Positions 16,765 through 25,133 of a stretch of 32,180 bases of DNA are shown here, one piece after another (position 1 is the first letter of the stretch; each line of letters opens with the position of its first letter). Source of the stretch: Phycisphaerae bacterium (GTDB lineage Bacteria; Planctomycetota; Phycisphaerae; UBA1845); the NCBI GenBank assembly GCA_023133475.1, contig JAGLWJ010000147.1:1-32180 (forward strand), read 5' to 3'. A program made the translations under genes and the position numbers. The notes below the pieces were generated by a model that saw only the letters and a program-made list of their open reading frames with translations, did no database searches and was not told the DNA's origin.

Positions 16765-16977
16765 CCGGGCGGCCCATCGCTTTAGCCGGGTGGCCCATCG
16801 CTTTAGCGGTGGGGGACACGAATGGTTCATTCAAGCACCGCCGAACCCCGTAGCAACCTGGACGATCAGATTCGTGTCCCCCACGGCTAAAGCCATGGGC
16901 CACCCAGTAGGGCGGGTTTTACCCGCCGTCCATGGCGTTACGTGTCACTTGCCGGCGGCGGGTGAAACCCGCCCTAC
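16765..16977. repeat. Two palindrome doublets of different families back to back
   Basis: The stretch 16736-17237 has no gene. First comes a GCTTTAGC doublet: a partial extra copy (16765-16786), hairpin A (16786-16823, ending GGGGGACACGAAT) and hairpin B inverted (16870-16905, starting ATTCGTGTCCCCC). One base later comes a GGCGGGT doublet: 16907-16927 and 16957-16977 in opposite orientation, with GTAG and CTAC ends. Outer and inner arms of each doublet are complementary, so the whole unit could fold into two hairpins or one long cruciform. Confidence 0.8.
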
Positions 16978-16997
16978 TGCCTGCTGACAAATTCGCA

Positions 16998-17028
16998 TTG
17001 ACAGCCCCCCGGCAAATATGGTTATAAT
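16998..17028 (+). promoter_or_regulatory. Strong candidate promoter of the secreted multidomain protein
   Basis: Perfect TTGACA (16998-17003) and perfect TATAAT (17023-17028) with a 19-bp spacer, slightly long. Transcription from about 17035 would give a leader of about 200 nt before the ATG at 17238. The leader has no gene; it contains ATGTC...GACAT followed by ATTTTT (about 17146-17173), which might form a weak hairpin, and an AAGGA SD at 17225-17231. Confidence 0.65.
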
Positions 17029-17237
17029 AGGTGACGGAGGCCAGGGGAGAACGCCACTTCCAGTTCAGGCGCCCTTTCGAGAGAGAGATTCGTAGTTTGC
17101 AAAAAGCCGCGTTATGGTTGTGTTGGCGTGGCTCGGCTTGGAGCATGTCGTAACCGGCATGGGACATATTTTTCAAGGGATGCGGCAGTTGTCGATTCCA
17201 TATCCAGAGAAACCCAATCATTATTAAGGAAATTGCC

Positions 17238-20200
17238 ATGAGACTTTCCTGGACAACAAGACCTACAGTATTGATCCTGGCGGTGAGTGGGCTGATGCTC
17301 ATCGGGCCATCCATCGCCTTCGCCGGCTCGATTGTTGCGTGGGGCAGGGACGGCGATGGTATAGGCAACGCCCGCAACCGGACCTATGTCGATGTCAACG
17401 CCATCGGAGCAAACGACGGTTCGAGCTGGACGGACGCTTACACCGATTTACAGGATGCCCTGGCCGTCGCAATGGCCGGCAATGAAATCTGGGTGGCGGC
17501 GGGAACGTACAAACCCGCCGGCGCCGCCGGCGACCGATATGCCACGTTCCAACTTATCAGCGGTGTACCCATCTACGGCGGATTCGCCGCCACCGAAACC
17601 CAGCGCGACCAGCGCGACTGGACTGCCAACGAAACCATCCTCAGCGGCGACCTCAACGGCGACGATTCGGGCTTTACCAATAACGGCGAGAACAGCCACC
17701 ACGTCGTGACAGGCAGCGGCACCAACTCGTCAGCCGTCCTCGACGGGTTCACCATCATCGGCGGAAATGCCAACGGCTCCGACCCGTACAGCGACGGCGG
17801 CGGGATGTATAGCTCCGGCGGCAGCCCAACGGTGAAAAACTGCACGTTCACCGGGAACACAGCCGGCTACGCTGGTGGCGGAATGTGCAACGACAACTCT
17901 AGTGCCCCGCTGATCACGAATTCCTCTTTCATCGGCAATTCAAGCGATACCCACGGCGCCGGAATGACAAACTACTACAACAGCAACCCAACGATGACCA
18001 ACTGCAAGTTCATAGGCAACTCATCGGGGTGGTCCGGCGGCGGGATATACAGTTTCCGCAGTAGCCCGACGCTTACCAACTGCCTCTTCAGCGGAAACAC
18101 GACCACCCATCGGGGGGGTGCTTTGAGCAACGACGACGGTGCCAATCTGATTGTGACCAACTCTACCTTCAGCGGCAATTCGGGCACTGGCGGGGCTGTC
18201 GGCAACTACTTGAACTGCCACCCGACGTTGCGTAACTGCGTTGTCTGGGGTAATACGGGGGGGGCATTCTACAACTATCCCAACAACTGCTCGGTTACCG
18301 CCACTTACAGCGATGTTCAGGATGGCTGGTCCGGATCCGGCAATATCAACTCGGACCCTCTGTTCGTGGACGCCGACGGTGCGGACGACATTCTCGGCAC
18401 GGCGGATGACAACGTGCGCCTGTCGGACAACTCACCCTGTATCGACACAGCCAACAATAGCAATGTGCCGGCGGATGTCGCCGATCTCGATGGCGACGGC
18501 GACACCAGCGAGCCGACTCCGCTGGATCTCGACGGCAATGCCCGCATTGTCATCGATATCGTGGATATGGGTGCGTATGAAGCCGGAGTCGGTGACACTG
18601 ACGGTGACGGCGTGCCCGATGACGACGACAATTGCCCGAACCACTACAACCCCGATCAGGCTGACTGTGACGGCAACGGCGTGGGCGACGTATGCGCCAT
18701 CGCAGCCGGAACCAGCCAGGACTGCAACAGCAACAGCATCCCCGACGAGTGCGACATCGCCGAGGGCACGTCGTCGGATTTCGACGGCAACAGCATCCCG
18801 GACGAATGCGAACAGGCTGCCGGTGAGCTGCTCTTGGTGGTGGCCTCTGGGTCAGATTGTGTCACCAGCGTCGAGCAGGTTACGGTGACGCTGGATGTCG
18901 CCAATCTCACCCGTGCCATCAACGGTGTGCAGGCTTTGATCCATTATAACACGAACTATCTCACGCCGGTCGGCATCACACCAGCCACCGGTTGGGTGTT
19001 GATCGTTCCCGGCGACCCCAACAACCCTGATTTGAACGGTGACGGCGATTTCACTTGTGCCCTGTACTTCCCGGGCGATGAGGTGTCTGCCGACGGCACG
19101 GTGGCTACGCTGGTGTTTGCTCCTGCGGCTGAAGGGCCTACCCAGGTGACTTTCCAGGATGACAGCGATCCATTCTTCACCAAGTTGACAGTGGCGGAGG
19201 ACAACACCACAATTCTCCCGTACAAGGTAGACTCGGGTACAATCAGCATCGACGACACCGTAGCCACCGCCGGCAGCAACAGCCCCGTCTGTGAAGGTGG
19301 GGCCATCAACCTGTCCGGCGGCCCGGACAGTGGGCCTGATTGGCCTTATACGTATGCGTGGGTTGGGACCAACGGCTTTAGCTCCGCCGAGCAGAATCCG
19401 ACTATCAGCGATGCCACACTGGACATGAACGGCATCTACACGCTGACGGTGACCAATGCCAGCGGGTGCGAGTTTGTTGCCCAGACCGTTGTTGAAGTCT
19501 ACCTGTGCATGGTGGTGAACGTCGAGATCGAAGGCTTGGTCGGTGACAGTGGCACATATGGTTCTCCGTCTAGTGGTGGCGAGCTTGATCGTGAAGTGAC
19601 CTTCGTATTCACGGATTGCGATGGTGATACCGACACGTACACCATCCCGGTTACCTTTACGGCTGACACGGGCAACAACAAGGGTGTCGGGAGTGCGACA
19701 TTTACAGGCCTCGATGCCGGTTTCGGGTGGCTCAGCGTTCAGGAAGGCCACACGCTGCGCGAATTGGTGGCGGTGGACTTTGTGACTACGTTGGCTGACA
19801 GCGTGACGGTGTTCCTGCCGTCGGGCGATTTCCACACGGCGGTGGTGCCGCAGGACAATATGGTGGACATCACTGATTTCTCGATACTGGCGTCCAGTTG
19901 GGAGACGGCTATCGAGGCTAATCAGGGCATCGGCGGCGACGCCACCGGTGACGGCTACCACGACGCCGACGACTTCGCGCTAATTCAGCCGAACTTCCTG
20001 ACGTTCGGCGAGGGGATTAACGGTTGTGGCAAACTGCTGAGCCATGCAGGGCGGGTTCTACCCGTCGCGTCCGAGGATGGCGTGATATTGCGGACTCCGC
20101 GAACCAGCATTGATGTATCGGAGTTGCGTTTGAGAGTGCCCGATGCCCAGCGTGCGGACCTCGACGGCAATGGTGTTGTTGACGCACGTGACATCCGCGC

Positions 20201-20324
20201 ATTCGCGAGACGGCACAACCTACTGTTGCTGCCGGTGTTTGAGGCCAAGTTATCCAAGTTGGAGGCGTCGGTTCCAACTCTTGAATCGACGGTCGATCCG
20301 GGTCTTGAGCCGCCACCGCGATGA
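17238..20324 (+). CDS. Secreted beta-helix, cohesin-like and dockerin-like multidomain protein
   Basis: 1028 residues, exported. Signal peptide about 1-29 (hydrophobic VLILAVSGLMLIGPSIAFA). Residues 30-41 (GSIVAWGRDGDG) look like the beginning of an RCC1 repeat. YVDVNAIGANDGSSW (50-64) opens a right-handed beta-helix to about 360, with repeats such as NCTFTGNTAG and NCKFIGNSSG. Next come Asp-rich calcium-type repeats (453-526: DTDGDGVPDDDDNCP, then two SIPDEC units), a cohesin-like beta domain (about 531-672), a PKD/Ig-like domain (about 677-755), an unassigned beta domain (757-870) and a dockerin-like pair (PQDNMVDITDFSILASSW and DATGDGYHDADDFALIQPNF, 871-920). A further DLDGNGVVDARDIRAFARRH follows at 974-993. 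A palindromic repeat (20046-20066) is read through in frame between the last two. AAGGA lies before the ATG. The role is probably adhesive or structural on the cell surface; no catalytic domain is recognised. Confidence 0.85.
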   Translation: MRLSWTTRPTVLILAVSGLMLIGPSIAFAGSIVAWGRDGDGIGNARNRTYVDVNAIGANDGSSWTDAYTDLQDALAVAMAGNEIWVAAGTYKPAGAAGDRYATFQLISGVPIYGGFAATETQRDQRDWTANETILSGDLNGDDSGFTNNGENSHHVVTGSGTNSSAVLDGFTIIGGNANGSDPYSDGGGMYSSGGSPTVKNCTFTGNTAGYAGGGMCNDNSSAPLITNSSFIGNSSDTHGAGMTNYYNSNPTMTNCKFIGNSSGWSGGGIYSFRSSPTLTNCLFSGNTTTHRGGALSNDDGANLIVTNSTFSGNSGTGGAVGNYLNCHPTLRNCVVWGNTGGAFYNYPNNCSVTATYSDVQDGWSGSGNINSDPLFVDADGADDILGTADDNVRLSDNSPCIDTANNSNVPADVADLDGDGDTSEPTPLDLDGNARIVIDIVDMGAYEAGVGDTDGDGVPDDDDNCPNHYNPDQADCDGNGVGDVCAIAAGTSQDCNSNSIPDECDIAEGTSSDFDGNSIPDECEQAAGELLLVVASGSDCVTSVEQVTVTLDVANLTRAINGVQALIHYNTNYLTPVGITPATGWVLIVPGDPNNPDLNGDGDFTCALYFPGDEVSADGTVATLVFAPAAEGPTQVTFQDDSDPFFTKLTVAEDNTTILPYKVDSGTISIDDTVATAGSNSPVCEGGAINLSGGPDSGPDWPYTYAWVGTNGFSSAEQNPTISDATLDMNGIYTLTVTNASGCEFVAQTVVEVYLCMVVNVEIEGLVGDSGTYGSPSSGGELDREVTFVFTDCDGDTDTYTIPVTFTADTGNNKGVGSATFTGLDAGFGWLSVQEGHTLRELVAVDFVTTLADSVTVFLPSGDFHTAVVPQDNMVDITDFSILASSWETAIEANQGIGGDATGDGYHDADDFALIQPNFLTFGEGINGCGKLLSHAGRVLPVASEDGVILRTPRTSIDVSELRLRVPDAQRADLDGNGVVDARDIRAFARRHNLLLLPVFEAKLSKLEASVPTLESTVDPGLEPPPR
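20046..20066 (+). repeat. GGCGGGT palindrome inside a coding region
   Basis: A copy of the GGGCGGGTTCTACCCGTC palindrome family, otherwise intergenic, lies in frame in the secreted protein gene and encodes about HAGRVLPVA (residues 936-944), between the dockerin-like pair and the C-terminal DLDGNG motif. Confidence 0.7.
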
Positions 20325-20331
20325 TCGGTGG

Positions 20332-20357
20332 AACAAAGGTGTCAAACAAAGGTGTCA
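20332..20357 (+). repeat. 13-bp tandem direct repeat AACAAAGGTGTCA
   Basis: Two perfect adjacent copies of AACAAAGGTGTCA lie eight bases after the stop of the secreted protein gene, in the 106-bp gap between two convergent genes. No clear terminator hairpin is seen in this gap. Confidence 0.7.
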
Positions 20358-20430
20358 GGATGATTTTCTTGACCGCGGACGCCTCCCACAGGACGCCGAG
20401 AAGGCGGGTGATGCACTCGAACTCGTTCAG

Positions 20431-21840
20431 TTATGACTCTGACAGCGGTTTTGTAGGGTGCACCGCCAAAACCGAGCGCAATGCCTGGAGGCTCATTTTG
20501 ATGTCCTGCAGAGTGCGTAGGCGCATGAGCCGATGGAACAGATACCGCGGCCTCAGGTAAAACTCGCGGTACGCCACGCGATACATGCGGTTAACTTCGT
20601 CACCCGAAACGGTCGGCAGTTCCATTAGTGCGTTGGCTCCGTCATACTCACGCCAATCGCGGGTGCGCAGATACCCGTTGCGATTGGCCCACTCGAACAG
20701 TTGCGTTCCCGGGAACGGGACCGTGATATTGAACAGCACAATGTCCGGATCGAGCTTTTTGGCGAAGTCGATGGTGCGGCGCATGGTCTCTGCCGTCTCG
20801 CCGGGATTCCCAAGCATAAACGCCGCCCGCGCGGTTATGCCCACTTGCTGGGCTGTGCGAACCACCTCGCAGGCACGCCCCAAGTTGATCGGCTTGCGGA
20901 TGTTCTTCAGGATTCCCGGATCGGCTGACTCGATCCCGAACATGATCTGGTGGCACCCCGCCTTGTGCATCTTTTCCATCAGCGACCGGTTGATGCCGTC
21001 AATGCGGGCGAAGCAGGACCATGTCACGTCTATACCGCGTTCGACGATCAGATCGCACAGTTTGGCGACGTTGCGTTTGAAGATGGTGAACGTGTCGTCA
21101 TAGAAGTTGATCTCGCGGATACCATAACGGGCTTGGAGTTGTTCGATTTCGTTGACGATGTGCAGGGCTGACCGGGTGCGCAGTGGGGTTTGTGCCGAGC
21201 TACAGAAAGTGCACTTGCCGGGGCATCCCCGCGCGGTGGTCATTGCCAGGGCTGGAAGGCGCCGATATGCCCCGACCGCGGGTTTGTACAACTCGAAGCG
21301 GATCAGGTGATAAGCCGGCATTGGGAGAGAGTCGAGATCCTCAATGGGCGCACCGGGTGCGTTATGCCGGATCGGCCCGAGTGCGTTGTCGGATCGATAG
21401 GATAGGCCGGTGATCGATTCGATCGGCTCACCCTCTATTAGAGCCGCAAACGACTTCTCCCCTTCACCTCGGATGACGTAATCGATGTTGGCGTCCTCGA
21501 GCACCTCCTCCGGCAATGCGGTGGCGTGAGCACCACCCACAACGACCGTCGAGCCAGGCAATACGCTCTTCACGACAGCCGCCACACGGTGCACACTGCC
21601 GATCTGGATGGTAACACCAGTCAACCCGACGAACCGCGGCTGATGCTCACGGATGAACCGTTCGACCTGGTCGAGCGTGAGTTGTTCGGCGATGGCATCC
21701 AAAACCTGGACATCGTGCCCGCGGGCTTCGGCATAGGCGGCGACGGAGAGCAAGCCCAACGGCGGCCAGATGCCGTTGACGCCGTGCCAGATGGTGCCGT
21801 CGTGGGCGAGGTAGGGAGGTACGATGAGCAAGACATCCAT
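20431..21840 (-). CDS. B12-binding-type radical SAM protein
   Basis: 469 residues from ATG 21840, with AGGGA close upstream; a GTG start at 21861 is less likely. The N-terminal Rossmann-like half (1-150; LLIVPPYL, VVVGGAHATALPEEVLEDA, YVIRGEGEKSF) is typical of cobalamin-binding radical SAM proteins, although the DxHxxG cobalamin ligand motif is not seen. The radical SAM cluster motif is CPGKCTFC (Cys206, 210, 213), followed by INFYDDTFT, GIESADPGILKNIRKPINLG and MLGNPGETAETMRRTIDFAK. Members of this superfamily catalyse methylation at unactivated carbon, ring closure or other radical chemistry; the substrate is unknown. It is the last gene of the block, 17 bp after its neighbour, with which it shares the LKNIRK segment and the PGET region. 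Confidence 0.9.
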   Translation of the reverse strand: MDVLLIVPPYLAHDGTIWHGVNGIWPPLGLLSVAAYAEARGHDVQVLDAIAEQLTLDQVERFIREHQPRFVGLTGVTIQIGSVHRVAAVVKSVLPGSTVVVGGAHATALPEEVLEDANIDYVIRGEGEKSFAALIEGEPIESITGLSYRSDNALGPIRHNAPGAPIEDLDSLPMPAYHLIRFELYKPAVGAYRRLPALAMTTARGCPGKCTFCSSAQTPLRTRSALHIVNEIEQLQARYGIREINFYDDTFTIFKRNVAKLCDLIVERGIDVTWSCFARIDGINRSLMEKMHKAGCHQIMFGIESADPGILKNIRKPINLGRACEVVRTAQQVGITARAAFMLGNPGETAETMRRTIDFAKKLDPDIVLFNITVPFPGTQLFEWANRNGYLRTRDWREYDGANALMELPTVSGDEVNRMYRVAYREFYLRPRYLFHRLMRLRTLQDIKMSLQALRSVLAVHPTKPLSES

Positions 21841-21857
21841 GCGAATCCCTTTCCTGA

Positions 21858-23249
21858 TCACCAGCGTTTCCAGAACATGGCTGGTAGTGCCACCGACATC
21901 GTGTTGAGTCGGCTGAAAAAGTTCTCATACGGGTGACGTAAGCACTTCACTCCCCACTGCCAGGAAAGATAGAACGTGCGGTATGCGTGCTTGGCTGCCG
22001 CTCGGATTTCTCCGTTGCTGAAGTTCGGGTAGTCGGGTTCACCGTTCTCGGTCAACCAGCCGTCTGCCCTACATGCGGTGTGAAATGGCGTGCCCTCCAT
22101 GACGTTGGCGAGTTGGAACTGGACGGTGTCCGGGTTGAGCCGTTTGGCCCAGCGAATGGTTCGCTCAGCCGTTTGGGCTGTCTCGCCGGGGAACCCGATG
22201 GCGAAATCTGCATGGATTCGCAGGCCTGCACGCTTTGCGTTGGCCGTGAACTCCTCCATGGTCTTGATGCTGACCCCCTTACGGATGTTCTTGAGAATCT
22301 GCGGATCGCCTGATTCATACCCCACGTGCAGGTTGCGGCAGTTGGCTTTCTTCATGAGCTTCATCGTTTCGAGGCTGAGATTGCCGCGGGCGTAGCAGGA
22401 CCAGGGTATCTTGATCTTGCGGGCTGTTTTGAGGGCTGACAGCTCGGCGGCTCGCTCATCGGTGAGCGTATCATCCTGCACCATGACGGATCGCACCTCG
22501 GGCATGTCCTGTTCCACGCACCTGAGCTCTTCGAGAACGTTCTCGATGCTGCGAAGGTTGTAGGTCTTGCCTCGCACGAATGTGTGCACCCACAGGCAGA
22601 ACGTGCACTGCCCCCATGCGCACCCCCGACCGGTCATTAAATCAATGAACGGGTGGAATTCGGAGATGGTCTTGTAATTACGGATGTCAAGATGATTCCG
22701 AAAGAACCTGGTCACGAAGGGGAACTGATCAAGTTGTTCACCCGTGAGGTAGGGTCGTTGCGCATTGTGGGCAATCGTATCGCCATCCCGATACAACAGG
22801 TTCCGGATCGACGCGGGTTGGTTCCCCGCCGCCAGTTCCGCCAGCGCATAGTCAAACTCCCCTTCAACACCGTAGGCAACAGCGCGAGCCTGTCGCAGGG
22901 TTTCCTCCGGGCTCGAGGAGAACTGCGGGCCGACCAACACACTGATGCAGTCGAGCTTCTCGGTGAGGCGGTCGGCGATTTCGACATCGTTCGTGCGGCT
23001 TTTCTGCCCCGTGTAGACCACGAGCATGTCCGGCTGCCACTCGGTTACGATGCGTGTGGTGGCATCGTGGTCGAGATGGGACGATGGGGCGTCAACGAGT
23101 TTAACCTCGTGCCCGCAATGCTCAAGCCACGCCCCGGCGTACCCAAGCCAAAGGGGATACCACTGGGACGCCGACAGCGACACGAAGTCACAGCGGGCGT
23201 TGCGCATGTAATCCGGCAGATAGGGTGGGGAGAGAAGCAACACTCTCAT
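21858..23249 (-). CDS. B12-binding-type radical SAM protein with CX4CX2C motif
   Basis: 463 residues. The N-terminal domain (1-150; LLLSPPYLPDYMRNARCDF, GHEVKLVDAPSSHLD, GVEGEFDYALAEL) resembles the cobalamin-binding fold. The cluster motif reads RGCAWGQCTFCLW: Cys210, Cys215, Cys218, a CX4CX2C spacing instead of the canonical CX3CX2C. Downstream: VMVQDDTLTDERA, GYESGDPQILKNIRKGVSI, HADFAIGFPGETAQTAERTI. The C-terminus (SWQWGVKCLRHPYENFFSRL) resembles C-termini of radical SAM enzymes acting on lipids or glycans. It begins 16 bp after the methyltransferase gene stop and its stop lies 17 bp before the next radical SAM gene, so the genes are probably in one operon. Confidence 0.88.
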   Translation of the reverse strand: MRVLLLSPPYLPDYMRNARCDFVSLSASQWYPLWLGYAGAWLEHCGHEVKLVDAPSSHLDHDATTRIVTEWQPDMLVVYTGQKSRTNDVEIADRLTEKLDCISVLVGPQFSSSPEETLRQARAVAYGVEGEFDYALAELAAGNQPASIRNLLYRDGDTIAHNAQRPYLTGEQLDQFPFVTRFFRNHLDIRNYKTISEFHPFIDLMTGRGCAWGQCTFCLWVHTFVRGKTYNLRSIENVLEELRCVEQDMPEVRSVMVQDDTLTDERAAELSALKTARKIKIPWSCYARGNLSLETMKLMKKANCRNLHVGYESGDPQILKNIRKGVSIKTMEEFTANAKRAGLRIHADFAIGFPGETAQTAERTIRWAKRLNPDTVQFQLANVMEGTPFHTACRADGWLTENGEPDYPNFSNGEIRAAAKHAYRTFYLSWQWGVKCLRHPYENFFSRLNTMSVALPAMFWKRW

Positions 23250-23265
23250 AGACGTTCACCTGCTT

Positions 23266-23997
23266 TCAGTTCATCGCGTCCAATGGGGCGACGTGGGCTT
23301 CGATCACGTATCGAGTGGAAATCATCTTCAATGGGCCGCGGAGAACGTACCGATCCATGAGACCGAAGATGCGCTCCAAGAGCGGCGAATGCGAGAAAAA
23401 CCTTGTATTGTCCGGGCGCAGCCGGAACTGCGCAAACCCGCGAAATGCCCGCCTGAGCAGGCCCGGGCGGATTCGCAACAGCCCCCATTCGTCGCGATGA
23501 AACAGATTATAGGCCAACACCCAGGGTGACAGCATGGTAGTCTCAGCCGCCACGAAGCGACCACCGGGCATGAGCACCCGACGGATTTCCTCCGCCGCGG
23601 CGCCGATGTCCGGAACATGGTGGAGCACGTCGTAGGCAATGACCAAATCAAATGCACCGTCGGGAAATGGGAGTCGCTGCGCGTCCCCGTGCACCAATTC
23701 TGTGCCGAGGTTATAATCCTTGCTGAGCTGCTCAGCCCGGCGCAACATGGCCAGGCTCCGGTCCATGCCGACAAGTTGACCGACCATAGGGGCCAGGATC
23801 GGGTGATAGAGTCCCGTTCCGCAACCAAGGTCCAGCACCCGAGCCGGTCGACGTGGGCCGATGATCGACTCGAAGAATTCCCGGAATTTCTCGCGGGTCT
23901 GGGGATTTCGTTCCAGGATGGCTGGATCGAATCGGGACCAATACCGCCTTTCCTGTTCCGCGGCTGCCGGATCGTGGATTGTTTCGCCATATTGCAT
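23266..23997 (-). CDS. Class I SAM-dependent methyltransferase
   Basis: 243 residues from ATG 23997 (MQYGETIHDPAAAEQERRYW). The open frame runs further upstream but would overlap the preceding radical SAM gene, and the added sequence is not methyltransferase-like. Motif I is VLDLGCGTGLYHPI (54-67); GMDRSLAML follows the second strand (78-86), GDAQRLPFPDGAFDLVIAYD covers motifs II-III (104-123) and VLMPGGRFVAAE the post-motif (141-152). This pattern is of the UbiE/methyltransferase-11 type. The substrate is unknown. 5 bp separate it from the upstream SPASM gene. Confidence 0.9.
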   Translation of the reverse strand: MQYGETIHDPAAAEQERRYWSRFDPAILERNPQTREKFREFFESIIGPRRPARVLDLGCGTGLYHPILAPMVGQLVGMDRSLAMLRRAEQLSKDYNLGTELVHGDAQRLPFPDGAFDLVIAYDVLHHVPDIGAAAEEIRRVLMPGGRFVAAETTMLSPWVLAYNLFHRDEWGLLRIRPGLLRRAFRGFAQFRLRPDNTRFFSHSPLLERIFGLMDRYVLRGPLKMISTRYVIEAHVAPLDAMN

Positions 23998-24002
23998 CTT
24001 GT

Positions 24003-25097
24003 TTATTCCATGAACCGGATGTGGCGGTTGACTCTTTCGACGATCCCGCTGTGTTTCTTTTGCGTCAGGCTTGGCACAAGCACGGAGACCGCCATGGGGA
24101 GCTTCCCGGGCTGGAACGTGTTGCAGTTCCGGCAGAACGGCTCCTCCAGGCTGCGACCCGCCAGATGCGACCTGCGGACCTCCCGGATTCGAGGCGAATT
24201 CCACAACTCCTTCGCGGTTGCCTCTTGCATATTGCCAAACGACTTATCCGCCGCCCCGTAGCAACACGGGACAAACGACCCATCCGACTGAATCAGCGGT
24301 GTGCCACGCCAAAGAAACAAACAAGGCTGCTTACTCGCCCGCTTGCGTTGCCCGGGGAAGGCCAGGGATTCGTCAAACTGAAGTTCATCCTTCTTGACGC
24401 GCACGGCGTCTACACCGGGGATGCTCCACATCCGGCGGAATGCTTGAACCTGGCTTCGAGTGTCGCTCAGCTCGAGCATTTGGAGGATAAGCCATGGTTT
24501 CCCGAGGCTGCGTTCCACCTTCCGCGCGGCGAACCGCCGCACATTGTTGAAAACCCGGTCGAAGTCCGCTCCGACGCGAATCTTTTCGTAGGTCTCCTTG
24601 TCCGCTCCGTCGAACGAAACGACGAGCACATCGAGCCGGCTGTCGAGCAGGTGCTCTTGCCACTTGTCCGTGAGAAACGTGCCGTTGGTGGATGCCCCGG
24701 TCGCAATTCCCGCCTCGTGACACTCGGCGATCATCCGCATGAAGTGCTTGTTCATCATCGGTTCACCCAGGCCGGCTAACCAGATGAATGAGGCTGTCTC
24801 CCGGATACGATCCAGCGCCCGGTGGAACGTTGTCAGATCCATGTCACTGTTGCCCAGAGTGGTGCTGATCCGGCGTGGGCACATCGGGCACGAAAGATTG
24901 CAGCGGCTACTCACTTCGATGACGTACTCGAAGGGAACACCGCGAGCCTCCAAACGTGGTTGAAACACATCGTGCAACACTTTCAGGCGATGGTTGATGG
25001 TGCTGCCGAGGTGCCTGCCCGAGGTCGCTACCACCTCACGCCGACCCGCTGCAAGGGGGCCAATTGAAAAAGCAACATCTGTCTGTCTCCCGCTCAT
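24003..25097 (-). CDS. Radical SAM protein with SPASM domain
   Basis: 364 residues from ATG 25097. The radical SAM cluster motif is CNLSCPMC (Cys66, 70, 73) in EVSSRCNLSCPMCPRR; LAGLGEPMMNKHF and STNGTFLT follow, then VVSFDGADKETYEKIR. The C-terminal SPASM region has Cys259, Cys278, Cys279, Cys322 and Cys325 with GNMQEATAKELWNSP, enough for at least one auxiliary Fe-S cluster. SPASM enzymes act on peptides, sugars or lipid-linked substrates. No small precursor-peptide gene was found beside it, which argues mildly against RiPP maturation. It starts just after a repeat array (25134-25248) and runs into the methyltransferase gene 5 bp away. Confidence 0.92.
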   Translation of the reverse strand: MSGRQTDVAFSIGPLAAGRREVVATSGRHLGSTINHRLKVLHDVFQPRLEARGVPFEYVIEVSSRCNLSCPMCPRRISTTLGNSDMDLTTFHRALDRIRETASFIWLAGLGEPMMNKHFMRMIAECHEAGIATGASTNGTFLTDKWQEHLLDSRLDVLVVSFDGADKETYEKIRVGADFDRVFNNVRRFAARKVERSLGKPWLILQMLELSDTRSQVQAFRRMWSIPGVDAVRVKKDELQFDESLAFPGQRKRASKQPCLFLWRGTPLIQSDGSFVPCCYGAADKSFGNMQEATAKELWNSPRIREVRRSHLAGRSLEEPFCRNCNTFQPGKLPMAVSVLVPSLTQKKHSGIVERVNRHIRFME

Positions 25098-25133
25098 TGT
25101 GTTCTGATCATCCAGTTACCGGCGAAACCTCCT

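Noticed and set aside
18852-19961. 369-residue open frame on the minus strand
   Set aside because: Antisense to the secreted multidomain protein gene; Asp/Gly-rich codons on the plus strand leave the antisense frame open.
23998-24204. Longer N-terminus of the methyltransferase starting at 24204
   Set aside because: It would overlap the radical SAM/SPASM gene by about 200 bp and adds non-methyltransferase sequence.
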